Source: Haliea alexandrii (GTDB lineage Bacteria > Pseudomonadota > Gammaproteobacteria > Pseudomonadales > Halieaceae). Taken from it: a stretch of 64,000 bases of DNA. Made by a program: the position numbers and the translations under genes. Shown here one piece after another: positions 55,460 through 63,233 of the stretch; position 1 is the stretch's first letter; each line of letters starts with the position of its first letter. The stretch lies in contig NZ_RFLW01000001.1 in NCBI RefSeq assembly GCF_003719295.1, positions 1,630,955-1,694,954 on the forward strand, read 5' to 3'. Under the pieces are notes generated by a model. That model was not told where the DNA came from and did not search any database. It saw only the letters and a list, made by a program, of their open reading frames with translations.

Positions 55460-56968
55460 TCAGTGCAGGGAGAGCTGCAGACCTTCCTTGCCGAGTAGCG
55501 ACACTTCCTGCTCCAGTTCCCGCGCTGTCAGCGGATGGCGTTGCAGCCATTCGGGCGGAAATTCCAGGCCAATCGTGTTTTCGTGCGCGTGCACCGCAAA
55601 GTCGGGCAGCGCCTCCAACTGTTCCACGTATTTGAACAGCAGTGCCAGCCGAAACAGGGTGATCAGGCGCAATAACCGGGGGCGGTCGGCATCGGTGACT
55701 GCGGCCCACAGGGGGTGGTCCAGTTTGCCGCGCTGGGTGGCGGCAAGCAGTGCCATCTGCTCCTGCTCTTCCTGCGAAAAGCCTGGCAGGTCGGCGTTCT
55801 GCAGCAGGTAGGCGGTATGTCGCTGGTAGTGCTTGTGCGAGATGGCCATGCCCACCTCATGGGTGAGTGCCGTGCGCTCAAGCAGATCCCGGTCGGTCTT
55901 GCGCAGCGACCAGCCTTCGCGGCTGGCGTTGAACAGCGTGCGCGCGCGCCGCGCCATCAGCTCGCCCATCACCTTGTCCACACTGTAGCGCTGCATCAAT
56001 GCGTTGATGGTGCGTTCGCGCACATCCTCGTGCCCCAATCGCCCCATCAGGTCGTAGATCACGCCTTCCCGCAAGGCGCCACGCGAGGTGCGCAGGTGCG
56101 AAATGCCTAGCTCGTCGAACAGGGCGCTGGTAATTGCCACGCCGGCGGCGATAACGTTGCGGCGCTGGCTGCTCAGCCCTTCCAGTTCAATGGCATCAAA
56201 GTGCTTGAACTGCAGCAGGCGCTTCTCCAGCCGGGAAAGCGCCTTGCGCGTAATGCCGCCATCGCTCCACCCGTAGCTGACAAGCACTGACTCAATGGCT
56301 TGCAGGGTTCCCGAGGAACCCACGCATTCCGCCCAGTGGCGGGAGTGGAAGTGATAGCGGATGTGAGAGACTTCGAGCCTTGCCCGTTCATAGGCCGTGC
56401 GGTAGTTGCTGCGGCTCACCTTGCCGTTGGCAAAGCAGCTGTCGGAAAAGGATACGCAGCCCATCTGCAGGCTCTCCAGCCGCTGCGGCTCAAACCGCTG
56501 GCCAATGATCAGCTCGGTGCTGCCGCCGCCGATGTCGATCACCAGTCGCGACTGGGCGTCGTCCGCCAGGGTGTGGGCGACCCCCAGGTATACCAGCCGC
56601 GCTTCCTCCCTGCCGTAAACCACGTCGACGGGCGCCCCGAGGATGCGCTGTGCGGGCAGGGTGAATTCCCGACGATTATCCGCCATGCGCAGGGCGTTGG
56701 TGCCCACCACGCGGATTCTTTCCGGGTCCACGCTGCCCAGCATCTGGGCGAAGCGGGCGAGGCAATCAAGGCCTCGCGCAATGGCCGCCGCTGACAACTT
56801 GCCATCAACCAGGCCGGCGCCCAGCTGGACTTTCTCCGCCAGCGCCTCCACCGGGCGCATTTCGCCGTGCTCTACCCGCGCGACGATCAGGTGGAAGGAA
56901 TTGCTACCGAGGTCGATAGCCGCCAGCAGGCTGCCATCGGCGAGCGGCGAGTGTAGGGGCTGCGACAA
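55460..56968 (-). CDS. ppx: Exopolyphosphatase
   Basis: A 502-residue Ppx/GppA phosphatase that removes terminal phosphates from inorganic polyphosphate. The N-terminal ASKHA domain holds AAIDLGSNSFHLIVARV, GTNALRMADN and VIDIGGGSTELIIG; the C-terminal HD-like domain has LTHEVGMAISHKHYQRH. Length is close to E. coli Ppx (513). No ppk gene is adjacent here, unlike in many relatives. Confidence 0.95.
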   Translation of the reverse strand: MSQPLHSPLADGSLLAAIDLGSNSFHLIVARVEHGEMRPVEALAEKVQLGAGLVDGKLSAAAIARGLDCLARFAQMLGSVDPERIRVVGTNALRMADNRREFTLPAQRILGAPVDVVYGREEARLVYLGVAHTLADDAQSRLVIDIGGGSTELIIGQRFEPQRLESLQMGCVSFSDSCFANGKVSRSNYRTAYERARLEVSHIRYHFHSRHWAECVGSSGTLQAIESVLVSYGWSDGGITRKALSRLEKRLLQFKHFDAIELEGLSSQRRNVIAAGVAITSALFDELGISHLRTSRGALREGVIYDLMGRLGHEDVRERTINALMQRYSVDKVMGELMARRARTLFNASREGWSLRKTDRDLLERTALTHEVGMAISHKHYQRHTAYLLQNADLPGFSQEEQEQMALLAATQRGKLDHPLWAAVTDADRPRLLRLITLFRLALLFKYVEQLEALPDFAVHAHENTIGLEFPPEWLQRHPLTARELEQEVSLLGKEGLQLSLH

Positions 56969-57045
56969 GAGATGCGACTCCGGAGAGAATTGCCGAAAAA
57001 CCCATGATACTGGATGCCCAGTGCATGCGCACGGGGGGAGGCAAA

Positions 57046-57645
57046 TCAGGCCAGGGCGTAGGCGGTGATGAGGAGCGCGACAAGGCCGATAATGGCGCTG
57101 TGCAAAACCACGCGCGGCGTTGTGCGCGAGAGTTCGCCAAGCGGGTCACCGCCGGCGTGTACGCGAGCGATAACGGGCCATTCGATGGCGCCGGCAAAGG
57201 CGAGGCTGCCCACGCTGGCTGCCAGCAAGGCAATGCTGCAGGGCGTTGCCGGCGGAATGTTGATCGCGAACAATGCGATGGCCACCAGGGAGCCCAGCGT
57301 ACCGGCGTAGCTCATGACGAGGAACTGATGCCTGTTGTTGCGCTTGAAGTCCCACTCGAAGGCAAACAGGGCGAGGCGTGCCGGCCGGCTGTGTTGGCCT
57401 CGTGCGGCAAGGGCACCAAGGTAATGAAACCACTCGTGCACCAGGGTGCAAATGATGCCACCCGCTGCAGCGCCACTCACCACGCCCAGTACAGCGGCGA
57501 GTATGAGTGACGAGGACTGGTACCAGTTGTTTGCCGCTGCGAACAGTGCCAGCAGTATTAACGCCAGCGCCGCGTGTGCAGCGGCGACCCTACGAATTTG
57601 GATGCCGTCCCGGGTGGTGACGGTGGGGTTCAGAATATTGTCCAT
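57046..57645 (-). CDS. Integral-membrane protein with HExxH motif (DUF3267-like)
   Basis: A 199-residue protein with about five hydrophobic segments. The motif HEWFH at residues 70-74 sits at the end of the second segment in CTLVHEWFHYLGAL, as in small membrane zincins of the DUF3267/M50-like type. A second half-motif for a third metal ligand is not obvious; candidates are in RNNRHQFLVM or EWPVIARVHAGGD. It may be an intramembrane or membrane-proximal protease, but this is not demonstrated. Monocistronic, between ppx and the small basic protein. Confidence 0.55.
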   Translation of the reverse strand: MDNILNPTVTTRDGIQIRRVAAAHAALALILLALFAAANNWYQSSSLILAAVLGVVSGAAAGGIICTLVHEWFHYLGALAARGQHSRPARLALFAFEWDFKRNNRHQFLVMSYAGTLGSLVAIALFAINIPPATPCSIALLAASVGSLAFAGAIEWPVIARVHAGGDPLGELSRTTPRVVLHSAIIGLVALLITAYALA

Positions 57646-57722
57646 GGTGCTTCCCGCTCAGGTAAGACCGATGGAGAGTGTACGCGCTTCCGTGCCGTCT
57701 GGATGCGCTGCGGGCGCGGTTG

Positions 57723-57911
57723 TTATTTGCGCCCTGCGCCGGAGGGACGTGCGGCATAGCCGCCGGGCTGGCCGCTGATGCCCGACTGGATGTTCTGGAT
57801 CTTGCCCCCAGTCTTCAAGAAAGCGCGCGTTTGTTCTTCGATCGAATTCGAGGTTTCTACCGCCGCGGGCTGTTTTTTCTTGGCGGGCGCGCGTTGTGGC
57901 TTGGCAGACAT
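57723..57911 (-). CDS. Small conserved basic protein with FLxxGGKIQxI motif
   Basis: A 62-residue protein: a Lys/Ala/Pro-rich N-terminus (SAKPQRAPAKKKQP), then SIEEQTRAFLKTGGKIQNIQ, then a Gly-rich tail. The core motif is similar to the C-terminal part of the RNA-polymerase-binding regulator SutA, but the acidic N-terminus of SutA is missing, so the relation is only suggestive. It looks like a genuine short gene, with GAAGAGA as a weak ribosome site. Confidence 0.6.
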   Translation of the reverse strand: MSAKPQRAPAKKKQPAAVETSNSIEEQTRAFLKTGGKIQNIQSGISGQPGGYAARPSGAGRK

Positions 57912-57999
57912 ATCAGGGTCTCTTCAGGCTGGACGGCCGATCAGTATACCACAGACGGGTGCGACGCGCTCCAGATCGTTGAGATGCGCCTCGAGAAGG

Positions 58000-59085
58000 T
58001 CAGTCGATGACCACACGTCGTGGCACCCGCGCAGGCATGCGGGTCAGCAGTTCGTAGCCGATGGTTTGCGCGTGCTCTGCAACCTCGCCAACCGGCAGCC
58101 CGTTGCCCCAGAGCACCACGGGGTCACCGATCGCCACGGGCGGTAGATCGGTAACGTCCACGGTGATCATATCCATGGACACACGGCCCGCCAGTGCGGC
58201 GCGATGGCCGTTGACCAGCACCGGGGTGCCGTTGCCCGCACCGCGGGGATAGCCGTCACCGTAGCCCACGGTAACGGTGGCAATGCGCGAGGGCCGCCTG
58301 GCCTGCCAGGTGGCGCCATAGCCGACGCACTCGCCAGCTTCTACCTCGCGCAGGGAGATTACGCTGGAAGCCAGGGTCATCACCGGGCGCAGCGTGTCGG
58401 CCTGGGGGTGCGGTACAGTGAACGGGGAGTTGCCCCAGAGCATGAAACCGGGCCGAATCCAGTCGTAGTGGCTGGCAGGCCAGGCCAGGGTGGCGGGCGA
58501 GTTGGCGGCACTGCGCACACCGGCAAGCGGCCCGGTCAGTTGCTCAAAGCGCTCGATCTGCGCGGCGGTGGCGGGATGGTCCAGCTGGTCGGCGCAGGCG
58601 AAGTGTGTTGTCAGTACAGGTGGCCCTGCGAGCTTGCCGCAGGCCAGCAAGCGGCGATGGAACTCCGCGACCTGTCCCGGTGGAGCGCCCAGGCGGTGCA
58701 TGCCGGTATCGATTTTCAGCCAGCAATGCACAGGCGTCGGCAACGTGGCCCGCTCCAACCACGCGACCTGTGTGGCGTTGTCGATGGTCAACCACAGCTG
58801 CTGCTCGGCGGCGAGTGGCAGTTCATCCGGGTGAAATACACCCTGCAACAGCAGCAGTGGGCAGTGGATACCCGCCCCACGCAGTTCCAATGCCTCCTCC
58901 AGAGAGGCGACCGCCAGTGCGTCTGCCAGCGGTTCCAGTGCGCGGGCCATGGTAATGGCACCGTGGCCGTAGGCGTTGGCTTTGACCACCGCCATGAGGC
59001 TGGATTGTGGCGCCAGCGTGCGGGCAAGCGCCAGGTTGTGGCGCAGCGCGGTCAGGTCCAGGCGGGCTTCGCAGGGGCGTGCCAT
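58000..59085 (-). CDS. alr: Alanine racemase
   Basis: A 361-residue PLP racemase interconverting L- and D-alanine. The PLP lysine is K35 in AVVKANAYGHG; RLGAPPG, the catalytic tyrosine in VGYGATW and SMDMITVDVTD are typical. ATG 59085 overlaps the transaminase stop by 1 bp (TGATG), so it belongs to the D-amino acid operon and is its last gene. It may be the catabolic or the biosynthetic racemase; the context favours feeding D-alanine to the adjacent transaminase. Confidence 0.94.
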   Translation of the reverse strand: MARPCEARLDLTALRHNLALARTLAPQSSLMAVVKANAYGHGAITMARALEPLADALAVASLEEALELRGAGIHCPLLLLQGVFHPDELPLAAEQQLWLTIDNATQVAWLERATLPTPVHCWLKIDTGMHRLGAPPGQVAEFHRRLLACGKLAGPPVLTTHFACADQLDHPATAAQIERFEQLTGPLAGVRSAANSPATLAWPASHYDWIRPGFMLWGNSPFTVPHPQADTLRPVMTLASSVISLREVEAGECVGYGATWQARRPSRIATVTVGYGDGYPRGAGNGTPVLVNGHRAALAGRVSMDMITVDVTDLPPVAIGDPVVLWGNGLPVGEVAEHAQTIGYELLTRMPARVPRRVVID

Positions 59086-59942
59086 CAGTAGTCGTACCGG
59101 TGCCGGGCAAACAGCGTTTGCGCGGCCAGCCAGACATCGCCGACCTGACCGTCGCCCACCGGCTGGTCGTCTATGGACAGCACCGGGGCCACTTCCTTGC
59201 TGGAGCTGGTCAGCCACACCTCATCGGCGCTGTGCACCTCCTGCATGGTCACGATGCGTTCGCTCACTGGAATACTGCTGTGCTTGCGCAGGATGTCCAG
59301 CAGCATGAGCCGGGTGATGCCGGGCAGTTTCTGGTGATCCAGGGGCGGCGTTGCCACGGCACCGTCCTTCACGATAAACACGTTGCACGCCGCGGCCTCG
59401 GTCAATTCACCGGCCTCGTTGTAGAGCAGGGTTTCTCCGTGGCCGCGGCTGTGGCCGTGCTGGTAGTGCATCACGTTGCCGAGCAAGGCGGTGGATTTGA
59501 TGTTGCAGCGTCGCCAGCGCAGGTCTTCCGTGGTGGAAACATGAAAGCAGCGCGCGGCGGCTTTGTCGGGTGCCGGGGGCGGCGCGATCTCAAAAACAAA
59601 TGCATAGCGCGTTGCTGCGATGTTCTCGGGGTAGGCATGATTGCGCCGCAGGTCCGCACCGCGGCTGATGTGAAAATACAGTCCGAGATTGCCGCCGCCG
59701 TTGCGCTCCAGCAGCTCCTGGGCGATGGTGCGCCATTCGGCCTCGTTCAGATGTACTTTCAGTTCAATCGCATCGAGGCCCTGCTGCATGCGCTGCATGT
59801 GGGGGCCAAAGCCCACCAGTTTCCCGGCGTAGGAAGGGACCACTTCGTAGATGCCGTCGCCGAACAGGAAGCCGCGGTCCATGGGGGAAATGCGGGCTTC
59901 ATCCATGGGCAGGTAACTGCCGTTGAGATAAACGATGCTCAT
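59085..59942 (-). CDS. dat: D-amino acid transaminase
   Basis: A 285-residue fold-type IV PLP enzyme (Bacillus DAAT is 283 residues). The PLP lysine is K149 in LRWRRCNIKSTALLGNV, very close to the Bacillus segment; FLFGDGIYEVV and the C-terminal EVWLTSSSKEVAPV also match. It exchanges D-alanine plus 2-oxoglutarate for pyruvate plus D-glutamate. Branched-chain aminotransferase is the less likely reading. ATG 59942 is chosen from the family N-terminus MSIVYLNG. It lies 31 bp after the DUF4392 gene. Confidence 0.88.
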   Translation of the reverse strand: MSIVYLNGSYLPMDEARISPMDRGFLFGDGIYEVVPSYAGKLVGFGPHMQRMQQGLDAIELKVHLNEAEWRTIAQELLERNGGGNLGLYFHISRGADLRRNHAYPENIAATRYAFVFEIAPPPAPDKAAARCFHVSTTEDLRWRRCNIKSTALLGNVMHYQHGHSRGHGETLLYNEAGELTEAAACNVFIVKDGAVATPPLDHQKLPGITRLMLLDILRKHSSIPVSERIVTMQEVHSADEVWLTSSSKEVAPVLSIDDQPVGDGQVGDVWLAAQTLFARHRYDY

Positions 59943-59973
59943 AGCCTTTCCTTGTGTTGAGAGTGCCAAGTGC

Positions 59974-60822
59974 TCACGCCGCCGCCTCGAGAAAACCGGT
60001 GAGCGTGCGCAGCTGGCGGATGACCGATTCGCTCTCGGAGGGCGGCAGCCCATCTTCTGTGAGCGTGTTCCTGCGTGTGACACCATCCACGCTGCCGCGT
60101 TCGGACAGGTAGCGCAAGGTGGCCAGTGGCGAGAACTCGGCGAGCAGATCGCGTTCTGACCACAGGCCCAGGAACGCCAGCAGACCATAGGCACCCCAGT
60201 TGGAAACATCAGCGACCAGCAGCTCGTCACAGGGGGTGACTGATACCTGTATGTCCAACCCGGCGATGGCGTTGGCGATATTCCCCATGCCGATCTCATT
60301 GCCACCATCGCCAATCGCGATCGTGGGGCATTCCGCCAGGGTCAGGAAGGGGTCGAATACGCCGCAACCGGCGCTGATGTCCTCCCCGCGCATGTTGTAG
60401 TAGCGGCCATCGGCCGCCATCCCCGGGCGTTCGATAGAGATAATGGCGCTGGGTGCATGGGTCGCGAGCCAGCCGGCGGCGAGTGCCGAACCGTCATCCG
60501 CTGGCTCGCGCTCCAGCGGCAGGATCCGGTAGGCGCTCGCCAGCACCTGAGCCAGCGGTGTAGCACAGGCAATCATCGGCTCGGCGCCGAGCGCCTGCAG
60601 GGCCTGGTACAGGGCGATGGCGCCGACCGGGCCATCGGTCTCGAAGGTGCCCGCGACCGGAAAGCCGGTGCCGATCAATACGGTACCGCGGATATCGCGC
60701 AAGCGCTGTGCCGCACGCAGGTAGTAGCCCGCGGGAAGCGCGGCGCGGGCCACCTGCATTTGACGTGGATTGCGTGCCACCAGCAGGGTCTCAATGGCTT
60801 CGCTCAGGACTTGTTCGTCCAC
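59974..60822 (-). CDS. DUF4392 protein, D-glutamate cyclase C-terminal-domain-like
   Basis: A 282-residue cytoplasmic protein. VLIGTGFPVAGTFETDGPVGAIAL near the start (read in parts) and PTIAIGDGGNEIGMGNI in the C-terminal half are the signature of DUF4392, the C-terminal part of the animal D-glutamate cyclase, which converts D-glutamate to 5-oxo-D-proline. The N-terminal part of that enzyme corresponds to DUF1445, encoded at the head of this operon. The gene lies 5 bp after pxpC. Cyclase activity here is inferred from family and context. Confidence 0.85.
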   Translation of the reverse strand: MDEQVLSEAIETLLVARNPRQMQVARAALPAGYYLRAAQRLRDIRGTVLIGTGFPVAGTFETDGPVGAIALYQALQALGAEPMIACATPLAQVLASAYRILPLEREPADDGSALAAGWLATHAPSAIISIERPGMAADGRYYNMRGEDISAGCGVFDPFLTLAECPTIAIGDGGNEIGMGNIANAIAGLDIQVSVTPCDELLVADVSNWGAYGLLAFLGLWSERDLLAEFSPLATLRYLSERGSVDGVTRRNTLTEDGLPPSESESVIRQLRTLTGFLEAAA

Positions 60823-60827
60823 GGCGT

Positions 60828-61769
60828 TTACTCCTCAGGTGGTGATTGCAGTGGTATGTGTCGCATGCGCCAGTGTTGCAGGTGCAAGACGTTGTGTGCC
60901 GCATGGGGGCTGATGGCGGCAAAGTGCACGGTAGCGCCGGGCCGCAACTGGCTCATGCGGGCGGCATCGACCGAGAGCGCGGCGCCCAGCTTTGGGTAGC
61001 CGCCGATGGTCTGCCTGTCATTCAGCAGGACGATAGGCTGGCCATCGGCCGGTATCTGGATCGCACCCAGGCAAATGCCTTCTGAAACAATACCGGTAAT
61101 ATCGCCCTTGATGGGCGGGCCCTCCAGACGATAACCCATGCGATCAGCGCGCTGCGATACCGTCCAGGGGGAGCTGTAGAAGCGACGTTGCTGCAGCCTC
61201 GGAAAATGCGCCTGTTGGTAGCCCGGCACCACACGTACCGTCAGTTGCGCACCGTAATGGGGGCGCTCGGTCGCGGGCAGCTGCAGTCGTCGACGCTGTG
61301 TGTCCGGCCGGCACGGCAGAACATCGCCGGGCGCCAGTTTTTCGCCGCGCAGGCCTCCGAGTCCCTCGCGCAGCACGGTCGCCGTGCTGCCGAATTGCGG
61401 GCTTACCGCAAAGCCATCGACCACACCAATATAGTTGCGGCAACCGTGTTCAGCGTGGCCGAGCTGCACCCGGTCGCCGCCTTGAACACGGTGACTGGTC
61501 CAGAGATCCCGCGGCTGACCATTGATCAGCAGCGGCGCCTCGGCACCTGTTACACAGAGCAGTGTGTCGGTTTCCACATCGAGCTCCAGACCGCCAAAGC
61601 TACACTCTATCAACGTGCAGTTCGGATCGTTGCCGAGTAAGCGCTGACAGAGTAGAAACGCCTCCAGGTCCATGGGGCCGCCGGTGGTGAGGCCAAGATG
61701 GTGTTGGCCAAAGCGGCCGCGATCCTGCAGCAGGCTGAGCAGCCCCGGTTGCCGTACACACAGGCTCAC
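60828..61769 (-). CDS. pxpC: 5-oxoprolinase subunit C
   Basis: A 313-residue subunit of the ATP-dependent 5-oxoprolinase PxpABC (biotin-carboxyltransferase-like AHS2 domain). Landmarks are QDRGRFGQHHLGLTTGGPMDLEAF at the N-terminus (read in parts), YIGVVDGFAVSPQFGS, SQRADRMGYRLEGPPI and LLNDRQTIGGYPKLGAAL. With PxpA and PxpB it opens the lactam ring of 5-oxo-L-proline to give L-glutamate. It overlaps pxpB by 4 bp. Confidence 0.93.
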   Translation of the reverse strand: MSLCVRQPGLLSLLQDRGRFGQHHLGLTTGGPMDLEAFLLCQRLLGNDPNCTLIECSFGGLELDVETDTLLCVTGAEAPLLINGQPRDLWTSHRVQGGDRVQLGHAEHGCRNYIGVVDGFAVSPQFGSTATVLREGLGGLRGEKLAPGDVLPCRPDTQRRRLQLPATERPHYGAQLTVRVVPGYQQAHFPRLQQRRFYSSPWTVSQRADRMGYRLEGPPIKGDITGIVSEGICLGAIQIPADGQPIVLLNDRQTIGGYPKLGAALSVDAARMSQLRPGATVHFAAISPHAAHNVLHLQHWRMRHIPLQSPPEE

Positions 61770-62464
61770 GCGAGCTCGCCGCCCAGTTCGATAAAACGCT
61801 GCCGATCAATTGCGACAAAGCGCACGCTATCGCCCACGGCAACCGGCATGGGCGGATCCTGATGCGGATCAAACAGGCGTTGCGGGCAGTTGCCAATCAG
61901 GTTCCAGCCTCCCGGTGACACGGCGGGGTAGACAGCGGTCTGCCGGTCCGCAATTGCCACCGCGCCGCGTGGCACGCGCTGCCGCGGGGTCGTCAGTCGC
62001 GGCGCGGCGATACGTGAGTCGACGTGGCCGAGGTAGGCAAAGCCCGGTGCGAAGCCAATGGCATAGACGGTGTATTGGGTCGCGCAGTGCAGTGTGATCA
62101 CCTCGGCCACAGTCAGGTCCGCCTCCCGCGCCAGGCGTTCCAGGTCAGCACCGGTTTCCGGGCTGTAGTACACGGGTAATTCGATCTCGCGGCCGCCGCC
62201 ACCTGCGGTGGCGGCTTCGATGGTCCCTTGCAGCGCCTGCAAACGGTGCACAACGCTGAAATGGTCGGTGCGCAGGGCGTCGTAGATCACCAGCAGCGAG
62301 GCATAGGACGGCACCAGGTCGATCAGGTCTTCCTGCAGGGCCGCCCGAGCCGCCTCAGCCGCGGCGCGAACCTGAGCCGCCTCGCGGGGGCCGGGGGGCG
62401 CGGCGGCGTTCTCCTCCGCAAAGGAGATCAGCACGGCGTTTTCACCTGCATGTTTCAGCTGCAT
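61766..62464 (-). CDS. pxpB: 5-oxoprolinase subunit B
   Basis: A 232-residue AHS1-domain protein. Typical segments are VPSYASLLVIYDALR, ELPVYYSPETGADLERLA, YAIGFAPGFAYLGHVD and VSPGGWNLIGNCPQRLFDP. It forms the PxpBC complex and overlaps pxpA by 10 bp and pxpC by 4 bp, so all three subunits are translationally coupled. Confidence 0.94.
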   Translation of the reverse strand: MQLKHAGENAVLISFAEENAAAPPGPREAAQVRAAAEAARAALQEDLIDLVPSYASLLVIYDALRTDHFSVVHRLQALQGTIEAATAGGGGREIELPVYYSPETGADLERLAREADLTVAEVITLHCATQYTVYAIGFAPGFAYLGHVDSRIAAPRLTTPRQRVPRGAVAIADRQTAVYPAVSPGGWNLIGNCPQRLFDPHQDPPMPVAVGDSVRFVAIDRQRFIELGGELA

Positions 62465-63204
62465 GGGTGTTCCGAACTTCCCGAGGTCAACTGCTGTATC
62501 TCCTCAATGGCCATGACCCCCTCGGGGTTGTCGCCGTGTACGCATAGAGAGTCCACGGCCAGGGCCAGCACCTTGCCCCCGCGGGTGGTGATGGTGCCGT
62601 GATCGAGCAATTGCCGTACCTGGGCCAGCATGTGCTCACGATCGTGCACTGCGCCCGGCAGGCGGCGCGACAGCAGCCGGCCGTCGTCCGCGTAGCAACG
62701 GTCGGCAAAGGCCTCGAACCGTAACGCAAGCCCGTGTTGCTGCGCTTCCTCGCGGTGGGCCTCAGCCTCGGGTGTCGCCTGTAGCATGAGCGCCAGGGGG
62801 CGGTGGTAACTGGCAACGCTGCGCATGACCGCGGCACGCACGGCGGGATCGACCATCATGTCGTTATACAGCGCGCCGTGTGGCTTGACGTAGGCCACCT
62901 GCAGATTGTGGCAGGCGGCCATGCCGTCCAGCGCGGCAATCTGATAGCGCAGGCTGCTGGCAAGTTCCTGCTCGCTCAGGGCCATGCTGCGCCGGCCGAA
63001 GCCCACCAGGTCCGGGTAGGCAGGGTGCGCGCCCACCTGCACCTCGTGGCGCGCGGCCAGCGCCAGTGTACGGTCGATGGTGAGCGGGTCGCCGGCGTGA
63101 AAGCCACAGGCGATATTGGCCTGGTCGATATGCGGCATAATGGCCTCGTCCATGCCCATGTGCCAGCTACCATAACTTTCGCCGAGGTCGCAGTTGAGGA
63201 GCAT
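62455..63204 (-). CDS. pxpA: 5-oxoprolinase subunit A
   Basis: A 249-residue LamB/YcsF-family protein. The N-terminus LLNCDLGESYGSW, then ANIACGFHAGDPLTI, VGAHPAYPDLVGFGRR and VKPHGALYND are all diagnostic, as is the later LCVHGDNPEGV. It is the catalytic partner of PxpBC, acting in ATP-driven ring opening of 5-oxoproline. It begins 29 bp after the DUF1445 stop. Confidence 0.95.
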   Translation of the reverse strand: MLLNCDLGESYGSWHMGMDEAIMPHIDQANIACGFHAGDPLTIDRTLALAARHEVQVGAHPAYPDLVGFGRRSMALSEQELASSLRYQIAALDGMAACHNLQVAYVKPHGALYNDMMVDPAVRAAVMRSVASYHRPLALMLQATPEAEAHREEAQQHGLALRFEAFADRCYADDGRLLSRRLPGAVHDREHMLAQVRQLLDHGTITTRGGKVLALAVDSLCVHGDNPEGVMAIEEIQQLTSGSSEHPCS

Positions 63205-63233
63205 ACGGTGGTTTCCTGTGGTAAGGGGCGCGA

